From the NCBI GenBank assembly GCA_900553055.1, contig USBV01000012.1:1-18951 (forward strand): a DNA stretch of 18,951 nucleotides. The letters are read 5' to 3'. The first letter of the stretch is position 1, and each line of letters opens with the position of its first letter. The stretch comes from an uncultured Phascolarctobacterium sp. (GTDB lineage Bacteria > Bacillota > Negativicutes > Acidaminococcales > Acidaminococcaceae). This document shows, piece by piece, positions 13,122 through 18,951 of the stretch. Under the pieces are notes generated by a model. It worked only from the letters and a program-made list of their open reading frames with translations, was not told the origin of the DNA and did not search any database. A program made the translations under genes and the position numbers.

Positions 13122-14573
13122 TTAGTCTTCGAACTTAATAGCCTTGTCATAGAGGGCCATAACCTTGTCGGAGGGAGCAGGGCTCATCAGCGCGCCCACA
13201 ATACCTGCGAGCAAGCTAGCCACAAAGCCCGGCAGCAGCTCATAAATGCCGGTGGAGGACAGGAAGGTGAACCAAGCGATATCCACTACAGCACCCACAA
13301 CAATTGCTGCAACAGCGCCCTGGAAGGTGAAGCGGCGCCAGAACAGGCTGAGCAAAATTGCAGGACCAAAGGCGGCGCCAAAAACGCCCCAAGCATTGGA
13401 AACCAGTGCCATAATGGAGCCTGCGTTGGGGTTGGCTGCCAAATACAGAGCGGTTAAGGAAATTGCCAAAACCACAAAGCGGCCTGCCCAGAGCATTTCC
13501 TTGTCGGAGGCCTTGTCGTTGCGAACTAGGGGCTTGTAAACGTCGCTGGCGAAGGAGGAAGCGGCTGCCAAAAGCTGGCTATCTGCAGTACTCATGGAAG
13601 CTGCAAGAACGGCAGAAAGCAAAATGCCGGAAATCAAGGCCGGGAAGATTTGACGTACCATAGCGATGAAAACGAGGGAGTTTTTACTGATGGTTTCGTC
13701 AAAGCCCAAGAACATGCGGCCGATAACGCCAACTAAAACGGCAAAGAGCAAAATCAAGGTGGTCCAGCAAATGCCGATAGCAGCGGATTTGCCCATATCC
13801 TTTTGTCTGCCCAGGGACATGAAGCGAATGATGATGTGGGGCATACCAAAATAACCCAAGCCCCAAGCCATACCGGAAACGATATCGCGCCAATCAGCAT
13901 AAGGGTTCCAAAAGTTTACCGGAATAGAAGCAGTGGTTTCAGGGTTGATAAAGGTAGAAGCAAAAAGCGGTGCCACGAGCAGTGCGCCCAGCATAATCAG
14001 ACCTTGGAAAAAGTCGGTCCAGCATACAGCGGAAAAGCCGCCCAAGAAGGTGTAGCTGACGATGATTACAGCTGCTAAATACATGGCCATGGTAGCATCC
14101 ATGCCGATAACGGTGTTAAACAGTGTGCCGCAAGCCTTGATGCTGGAGGCAGCATAAATGGTATAGGCAATTAAGAATACTACTGCGCAAATGACTTGCA
14201 GCAGGCGGGAATCGGACAAGAAGCGATTGGTTAAAAATTGCGGCACGGTGATGGAATCCTTCGCCACAATGGAGAAGGAGCGCAAACGGGGCGCTTCAAA
14301 GAGCCAGCTTAGGGTGTAGCCAATTAAAAGGCCCACGCCAATCCACATTTGGCCCAAGCCCAACGCATAAACAGAAGCAGGCAAACCCATCAAAACCCAG
14401 GCACTCATATCGGAGGCGCCAGCACTTAAGCCGGTAACCCATGGGCCCATTTCACGACCGCCTAAAAAGTAGGTTTTTTCGCCACCATTTTTATCCTTTA
14501 TGAAGAACCAAATGCCGATGCCAATCATGCCGACTAGGTAAATCACAAAGACGAAAATCTCAGTATAATTCAT
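13122..14573 (-). CDS. putP: Sodium/proline symporter
   Basis: PutP imports L-proline with sodium across the inner membrane (SSS family, LeuT fold). The 483-residue length fits. The Na site motif GLSAGASDMSAW lies at 48-59, placing Ala53, Asp55 and Met56 at the same numbers as in E. coli PutP. The second Na-site segment AASMSTADSQLL has Ser328 and Thr329. GGFSAVCWTDFFQG and the RQKDMGKSA loop are also typical. The start ATG 14573 is preceded at 7 nt by GGAGGGG (plus 14581-14587); an upstream in-frame start at 14606 would precede this ribosome site and is rejected. It is monocistronic, with its own promoter and terminator. Proline may serve as nutrient or osmolyte; pantothenate or other SSS substrates are less likely given the motifs. 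Confidence 0.92.
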   Translation of the reverse strand: MNYTEIFVFVIYLVGMIGIGIWFFIKDKNGGEKTYFLGGREMGPWVTGLSAGASDMSAWVLMGLPASVYALGLGQMWIGVGLLIGYTLSWLFEAPRLRSFSIVAKDSITVPQFLTNRFLSDSRLLQVICAVVFLIAYTIYAASSIKACGTLFNTVIGMDATMAMYLAAVIIVSYTFLGGFSAVCWTDFFQGLIMLGALLVAPLFASTFINPETTASIPVNFWNPYADWRDIVSGMAWGLGYFGMPHIIIRFMSLGRQKDMGKSAAIGICWTTLILLFAVLVGVIGRMFLGFDETISKNSLVFIAMVRQIFPALISGILLSAVLAASMSTADSQLLAAASSFASDVYKPLVRNDKASDKEMLWAGRFVVLAISLTALYLAANPNAGSIMALVSNAWGVFGAAFGPAILLSLFWRRFTFQGAVAAIVVGAVVDIAWFTFLSSTGIYELLPGFVASLLAGIVGALMSPAPSDKVMALYDKAIKFED

Positions 14574-14604
14574 AGGACATCCCCTCCAAATAATAGATAA
14601 TATC

Positions 14605-14633
14605 ATTATATCCGCTTTATCGTATTAAAACAA
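14605..14633 (-). promoter_or_regulatory. Sigma-70 promoter of putP
   Basis: On the minus strand TTGTTT (plus 14628-14633) and TATAAT (plus 14605-14610) are separated by exactly 17 nt. The ATG lies about 32 nt downstream of the -10 box. Confidence 0.75.
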
Positions 14634-14689
14634 GTGAAAATGCATAAGAATACAGAAAAACACTGTCGCAACTCTTTTTACGACTTTTC

Positions 14690-14718
14690 TTGACGCAATT
14701 TAGCGCCTGTTATATAAT
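14690..14718 (+). promoter_or_regulatory. Sigma-70 promoter of the DUF1934-DUF1846-argS unit
   Basis: TTGACG (14690-14695), 17-nt spacer, TATAAT (14713-14718): nearly perfect consensus. It is divergent from the putP promoter 57 nt away. Transcription starting near 14725 leaves an untranslated leader of about 134 nt before 14859. Confidence 0.85.
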
Positions 14719-14858
14719 ATTGAAGAATATAAAGGTCGTTTTAGTGCGCAGTTAGGTAGCATTAGATTGACAAAAATCTTGTAGGGCTTGCAACCTTTCG
14801 ATTATAGGTGTTTTTGGCGAAAAGGAGCAGGCTCTTGTCGTGTTTACGGAGAAGGGTA

Positions 14859-15278
14859 ATGGAACCTGTTAAAATTCGTATTTTTAGTATGATTAAGGAT
14901 GAGTCGGGCGAGAGTCAGACTACGGAGCAAAGCTATGCTGGCATGATGACGGAGCGCAGTGGCAAGTACTACGTGATGTATCAGGAGGATGCCCAATCGG
15001 GCCTGGAGGGCACCAAAACAACGCTCAAGTGGGACCAGAATCGGGTTATTATTATGCGTAATGGCACGGTGGACCACAGGCAGGAATTTGCGCAGGGGTA
15101 TAAGGATAAAAGCCTGTACCAAACGCCGTATTTAAAGATACCGCTTTTAACGCACACCCGCTATTTATATACTTATTTTCGCAAGGGAAAATGGCATTTA
15201 GAAATGGAATATACGCTTTATCATGGGGATGCTCCCTATGGTGAGATGAAGCTTTTAATTGAAATAGAGGGAATGTAA
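14859..15278 (+). CDS. DUF1934 (YwiB-like) beta-barrel protein
   Basis: A 139-residue protein of the DUF1934/YwiB family, calycin-like small beta barrels of unknown function found in Firmicutes. Features are the alternating beta-strand pattern, KIRIFSMIKDESGESQTTEQ at the start, YYVMYQED, TTLKWDQNRVIIMRNG, and an ending of long strands (MEYTLYHGDAPYGEMKL). The order DUF1934 upstream of argS matches ywiB-argS of Bacillus subtilis, supporting the assignment. ATG 14859 follows GGAGAAGGG (14848-14856); the in-frame GTG at 14808 has no ribosome site and would add an unconserved basic stretch. It is first in the transcript driven from 14690-14718 and is followed after one nucleotide by the DUF1846 gene. 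Function is unknown. Confidence 0.82.
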   Translation: MEPVKIRIFSMIKDESGESQTTEQSYAGMMTERSGKYYVMYQEDAQSGLEGTKTTLKWDQNRVIIMRNGTVDHRQEFAQGYKDKSLYQTPYLKIPLLTHTRYLYTYFRKGKWHLEMEYTLYHGDAPYGEMKLLIEIEGM

Positions 15279-15279
15279 G

Positions 15280-16746
15280 ATGAAAATTGGCTTTGATAAT
15301 CAAAAGTATTTGACTATGCAATCGGAGCATATCAAGGAGCGCATTAGCAAGTTTGGCGATAAGCTATATTTGGAGTTTGGTGGCAAGCTTTTTGACGATT
15401 ACCACGCTTCGCGTGTGCTGCCCGGCTTTGCGCCTGATAGCAAGCTGCAAATGCTGTTGCAGCTGGTCGACCAGGCAGAAATGATTATTTCTATCAATGC
15501 TGCCGATATTGAAAACAACAAGATGCGCCACGATTTAGGCTTGACCTATGATTTGGATGTGCTGCGCCTGGTGAAGGTGTATCGCTCCAAGGGCTTTTAT
15601 GTGAGCAGTGTAGTGATTACCCAGTACAAGGGCCAAAAGTCCATCGAAAGCTTTAAAAAGAAGCTGGAGGCCATGGATGTTAAGGTTTACTACCATTATT
15701 CCATTGAAGGCTATCCGCATAATGTGGAGCATATTGTGAGCGATGAGGGCTATGGCAAGAACGATTATGTGCTAACCACGCGTCCCTTGGTGGTAGTGAC
15801 GGCGCCCGGCCCCGGCAGCGGCAAGATGGCTACCTGTTTATCCCAGCTCTATCACGAAAATAAGCGCGGGATTAAGGCCGGCTATGCTAAGTTCGAAACC
15901 TTCCCCATTTGGAATTTGCCCTTGAAGCACCCTGTGAACATGGCTTATGAGGCTGCCACTGCCGATTTGCAGGATGTGAATATGATTGACCCCTTCCATT
16001 TGGAGGCTTATGGTGTAACTACCGTTAACTATAACCGCGATGTGGAAATTTATCCCGTTTTAGCAGCGATTTTTGAAGGCATTTATGGCTACTGTCCGTA
16101 TAAATCTCCCACGGATATGGGCGTGAATATGGCGGGCAACTGCATTTGTGATGACGAGGTGTGCTGTGAAGCTTCTCGTCAGGAGATTATTCGCCGCTAT
16201 TACCAATCTTGGAACCGCATGGTGAAGGATGAGGCCACGAAGCAGGAGGTTTACACGCTGGAGCTGCTGATGAAGCAGGCGAAGGTAAGCGTGAACGACC
16301 GCAAGGTAGTGACTGTGGCTAAAGAGGTGGCCGAGCAGCGTAAGTGCGCTGTGATTGCGCTGGAGCTTGCCGATGGCAGCATTGTGACCGGCAAAACCAC
16401 GGATTTGCTGGGACCTGCCAGTGCGGTGCTTCTGAATGCCATCAAGGCCTTGGGTAAGATTGCTGATGAAATGCATCTAATTTCGCCCACGTATATTAAC
16501 CCGATTCAGGGCTTAAAAACGAATTTTTTGGGCAGCAAAAATCCGCGCTTGCATATGGATGAGGTGTTGATTGCGCTTTCCATGTGCGCTGCTACCGATA
16601 GCTTGGCGAAGCTGGCGCTGGACCAGCTGCCGAAGCTGAAGGGCTGCCAGGCGCATTCCACGGTGATGCTGACCGAGGGTGATTTTAAAATCTTTAAAAA
16701 GCTGGGCATCGAATTAACGAATGACCCTATCTATGAAACGATGTAA
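15280..16746 (+). CDS. DUF1846 (UPF0371) family protein
   Basis: A 488-residue cytosolic protein of the UPF0371/DUF1846 family, matching the family's length (about 490-500). It starts MKIGFDNQKYLTMQSEHI, as family members do, and contains FGGKLFDDYHASRVLPGF, a P-loop-like APGPGSGK at 175-182 suggesting nucleotide binding, and SPTDMGVNMAGN. Structures of the family are known but no activity has been firmly assigned. A Cys cluster at 288, 290, 295 and 296 sits in the conserved DDE region and could bind metal. The start is one base after the DUF1934 stop, with GAGGG about 10 nt upstream. It precedes argS, so it is probably in the same transcript. Family sure; function unknown. Confidence 0.9.
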   Translation: MKIGFDNQKYLTMQSEHIKERISKFGDKLYLEFGGKLFDDYHASRVLPGFAPDSKLQMLLQLVDQAEMIISINAADIENNKMRHDLGLTYDLDVLRLVKVYRSKGFYVSSVVITQYKGQKSIESFKKKLEAMDVKVYYHYSIEGYPHNVEHIVSDEGYGKNDYVLTTRPLVVVTAPGPGSGKMATCLSQLYHENKRGIKAGYAKFETFPIWNLPLKHPVNMAYEAATADLQDVNMIDPFHLEAYGVTTVNYNRDVEIYPVLAAIFEGIYGYCPYKSPTDMGVNMAGNCICDDEVCCEASRQEIIRRYYQSWNRMVKDEATKQEVYTLELLMKQAKVSVNDRKVVTVAKEVAEQRKCAVIALELADGSIVTGKTTDLLGPASAVLLNAIKALGKIADEMHLISPTYINPIQGLKTNFLGSKNPRLHMDEVLIALSMCAATDSLAKLALDQLPKLKGCQAHSTVMLTEGDFKIFKKLGIELTNDPIYETM

Positions 16747-16768
16747 GCTAAGAAAATAGTAAGCTAAG
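16743..16768 (+). repeat. Short tandem-like direct repeat after the DUF1846 stop
   Basis: GTAAGCTAAG occurs at 16743-16752 and again at 16759-16768, overlapping the DUF1846 stop codon, with a related AATAAGCAAG after it. It lies just before the argS ribosome site. No function is apparent. Confidence 0.6.
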
Positions 16769-16809
16769 TAAAATAAGCAAGAAATTTTTAGATAAGGAGA
16801 GACTTTGCT

Positions 16810-18534
16810 TTGGATATAAAGGATATTTTAGCGGCCGCCATTAAGGCTGCGGCTCAAAAGGCTATTGATAGCGGTTCCTTAAAGCCCGGCACTTTGCCTG
16901 AGGTTATGTTAGAGGTGCCGCCCCAAAAGGAATTTGGCGATTTTGCTACCAATTTTGCGATGCAATCCGCACGTAGCCTGCACTGCGCACCGCGCCAAAT
17001 CGCTCAAGCTGTGGTAGATAATCTGGACTGTGCTTCCGTAGAAAAAGCGGAAATTGCCGGACCTGGCTTTATCAATTTCTACTTAAAGCAAAATTGGACC
17101 AGCGATTTGCTGGCTAGCATTATTGCTGCCGGTGAAAACTATGGTAATTTGCCTGCTAATGATTTTGGTCGCATCCAAGTGGAATATGTGAGCGCTAACC
17201 CCACCGGCCCGCTGCACATTGGCCATGCCCGCGGTGCAGCTGTGGGCAGTGCCATGGTTAATCTGCTGCGTGCAGCTGGCTATGATGTGGAAAGCGAGTA
17301 TTATATTAACGATGCCGGCAACCAAATGAATAATCTGGCAGCCAGCGTTAATGCGCGCTATCTGCAGCTGTTGAAGCTGGAGGAAATGGGCGGCGTGCCT
17401 GAAGATTTGACGGTGAAGCAGCTGGATGAAATGCCCACCGGCATTCCCTTCCCGGAAAATGGCTACCATGGCTACGATATTATCGAAACTGCGCAGCGCA
17501 TTATTCGCATTTATGGCAAGGAATTTGTGGCCTTGGACGAAAAGGAGCGCTTGGCTAAATTCTTAGATATTGCCTATAAAGAAAAGCTGGCCGGACTGAA
17601 GGAGGATTTGGAAGCCTTTGGTGTGACCTACGATGTATGGTTTAGCGAAAAATCCTTGCACGATGCTAACAAGATTCGCGAGGCCGTGGACTTTTTGCAG
17701 GAGCGTGGCTATATTTATGAGCAGGATGGCGCGCTGTGGCTCAAATCCACCGAGCAGGGTGACGACAAGGACCGCGTTGTAATTCGCGATAACGGCGTAC
17801 CCACATATTTTGCTGCTGATATTGCTTATCATCGTAATAAATTTGAGCGTGGCTTTGCGCGAGTTATTAACCTGTGGGGCGCCGACCATCACGGTTATAT
17901 TGCCCGCGTGAAGGCAGCTGTGAACGCGTTGGGCTTTGACGCCAATAATCTTGAGGTTATGCTGCTGCAAATGGTGCGCCTCTATCGTAATGGCGATATT
18001 GTGAAGCTGTCCAAGCGTACCGGTGAAACTATCACCCTGCGCGAGCTGATGGACGAGGTTGGTACCGATGCTGCCCGTTACTTCTTCTGCATGCGCTCCT
18101 TAGATAGCCAATTAGATTTTGATATGACCTTGGCTACCGAAAAATCTAACGAAAACCCTGTCTATTATATCCAATATGCGCATGCGCGTATTTCTAGCAT
18201 TGCGCGTCAGCTGGCCGAAGCCGGCATCGAAGCAGTGCCTACAAGTGAGCTGAAGCTAGATACCTTGGTTGCTCCCGAGGAGCTGGCTTTGATTAAAAAG
18301 ATGGGCGAATATCCGGAGCTGCTTGCTCGTGCTGCGCGCGAGCGCGCTGTGCACAGCGTGGCAACCTACGCATATGAGCTGGCAGGACTCTTCCACTCCT
18401 TCTATAACCAATGCCGTATTTTGGGCGTAGATAAAGACGTACAACAAGCCCGTATTGCGTTGGTTAAGGCAGTGGGCCACACTATTCGCCATGCCCTGGG
18501 CATTTTGGGCGTATCTGCTCCGGAAAGAATGTAA
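16810..18534 (+). CDS. argS: Arginyl-tRNA synthetase
   Basis: ArgS charges tRNA-Arg in the cytosol. The 574-residue protein is a class I synthetase with the N-terminal Add1 region (about 1-110), the HIGH motif at 136-139 in PTGPLHIGHARG, the ArgRS-typical YYINDAGNQM segment, the KMSKS-equivalent KLSKR at 399-403, and the C-terminal DALR anticodon-binding domain (AHARISSIARQ onwards). All catalytic motifs are intact. The start is TTG at 16810, 9 nt after AAGGAGA (16794-16800); no ATG or GTG in the frame gives the conserved N-terminus, so initiation is non-AUG. It follows the DUF1846 gene by 63 nt and is probably expressed from the same promoter at 14690-14718. Confidence 0.97.
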   Translation: MDIKDILAAAIKAAAQKAIDSGSLKPGTLPEVMLEVPPQKEFGDFATNFAMQSARSLHCAPRQIAQAVVDNLDCASVEKAEIAGPGFINFYLKQNWTSDLLASIIAAGENYGNLPANDFGRIQVEYVSANPTGPLHIGHARGAAVGSAMVNLLRAAGYDVESEYYINDAGNQMNNLAASVNARYLQLLKLEEMGGVPEDLTVKQLDEMPTGIPFPENGYHGYDIIETAQRIIRIYGKEFVALDEKERLAKFLDIAYKEKLAGLKEDLEAFGVTYDVWFSEKSLHDANKIREAVDFLQERGYIYEQDGALWLKSTEQGDDKDRVVIRDNGVPTYFAADIAYHRNKFERGFARVINLWGADHHGYIARVKAAVNALGFDANNLEVMLLQMVRLYRNGDIVKLSKRTGETITLRELMDEVGTDAARYFFCMRSLDSQLDFDMTLATEKSNENPVYYIQYAHARISSIARQLAEAGIEAVPTSELKLDTLVAPEELALIKKMGEYPELLARAARERAVHSVATYAYELAGLFHSFYNQCRILGVDKDVQQARIALVKAVGHTIRHALGILGVSAPERM

Positions 18535-18558
18535 AAAAGCAGGTAAATTCTCCTGCTT
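18533..18558 (-). terminator. Hairpin after argS with T tract on the minus strand
   Basis: AAGCAGG (18537-18543) and CCTGCTT (18552-18558) pair around an 8-nt loop. The run of As on its left becomes TTTTTT after the stem when read on the minus strand, so as an intrinsic terminator it points leftwards, into argS. On the plus strand no T tract follows, so termination of argS here would be weak. Confidence 0.45.
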
Positions 18559-18631
18559 AGCGGGGAGTTTATATAAAATTAAATAGTTTAAACGTAGACA
18601 TTTTAGTGTAATCTTGAGGGGGATTTGAACT

Positions 18632-18951
18632 ATGACTACCAATACCAAGTATATTTTTGTAACCGGCGGTGTTGTTTCTTCTTTGGGCAAGGGCATTACT
18701 GCTGCATCCTTAGGCCGTCTTTTGAAAAGTCGTGGCTACAAGGTAACTATCCAAAAATTTGACCCGTATATCAATATCGACCCGGGCACGATGAGCCCTT
18801 ATCAGCATGGCGAGGTTTTTGTTACTGATGATGGCGCTGAAACCGACTTGGATTTGGGTCATTATGAGCGCTTTATCGATATTAACCTGTCCAAAAACTC
18901 CAATACTACCACGGGCAAGATTTACCAAAGTGTAATCAATAAGGAGCGTCG
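18632..18951 (+). CDS. pyrG: CTP synthase, 5' part cut by window end
   Basis: The first ~106 residues of CTP synthase, which aminates UTP to CTP using glutamine and ATP. The start [18 protein letters not shown] is the hallmark of the amidoligase domain with its P-loop, followed by [38 protein letters not shown] and [12 protein letters not shown], where the conserved acidic residues bind Mg. ATG 18632 is preceded by GAGGGGGA at about 18616-18623. The gene follows argS by 97 nt with two overlapping hairpins between (18537-18568). The glutaminase domain lies outside the window. Confidence 0.96.
   Translation, partial: MTTNTKYIFVTGGVVSSLGKGITAASLGRLLKSRGYKVTIQKFDPYINIDPGTMSPYQHGEVFVTDDGAETDLDLGHYERFIDINLSKNSNTTTGKIYQSVINKER

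Noticed and set aside
13246..13539. Plus-strand frames opposite putP (also 13463-13663 and 13803-14078)
   Set aside because: They are antisense shadows of a conserved transporter gene and read as low-complexity basic peptides.
14725..14858. T-box riboswitch in the leader of the argS transcript
   Set aside because: No T-box core sequence or terminator/antiterminator pair could be found by eye.

Overview
The window joins two unrelated bacterial genomes. Positions 1 to about 8,940 look like a Bacteroidota genome close to Parabacteroides: promoters have the Bacteroidetes -7 box TAnnTTTG, starts mostly lack Shine-Dalgarno sequences, codons are AT-leaning, and the gene families (DUF5106 thioredoxin-like lipoprotein, BFN/UVR protein, lipobox-bearing hybrid sensor kinase) are typical of that phylum. 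From about 8,960 to the end the sequence looks like a Gram-positive-lineage genome, probably Negativicutes (Phascolarctobacterium/Acidaminococcaceae-like is a guess): clear GGAGG-type ribosome sites, sigma-70 TTGACG/TATAAT promoters, different codon choice, and the DUF1934-DUF1846-argS-pyrG order. The switch falls inside one open reading frame (7697-9100). Its first ~414 codons are a NupC nucleoside transporter. Its last ~53 are the C-terminus of carboxynorspermidine synthase. The likeliest explanation is a metagenome assembly misjoin at a short shared sequence near GVPAMIG, not a natural fusion.

Left part (Bacteroidota). A 5'-intact but window-truncated GT51 penicillin-binding protein (minus), a YeiH-type transporter (minus) and its LysR regulator (minus) come first. 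Across divergent overlapping promoters, a two-gene plus-strand operon follows: a DUF5106/thioredoxin-like lipoprotein and a secreted M48 metalloprotease. After it lies a small promoter-like/terminator unit that may be a ~75-nt RNA. Next come an orphan sensor histidine kinase with a substrate-binding-protein-like periplasmic domain, then bfn and nupC overlapping by 4 nt.

Right part (Negativicutes-like). The tail of carboxynorspermidine synthase, nspC, aguA and aguB form a tightly coupled polyamine operon. AguA and AguB turn agmatine into putrescine; the synthase and NspC then convert putrescine to spermidine via carboxyspermidine. A strong bidirectional terminator separates aguB from a convergent small membrane protein of unknown function. 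PutP (sodium/proline symporter) follows on the minus strand with its own terminator and promoter. Divergently from putP, a good sigma-70 promoter drives DUF1934, DUF1846 and argS. pyrG follows and is cut by the window end.

No tRNA, rRNA, CRISPR array, insertion sequence or prophage gene was seen. The main observations are the chimeric junction, the candidate small RNA at 4855-4930, and several structured leaders.
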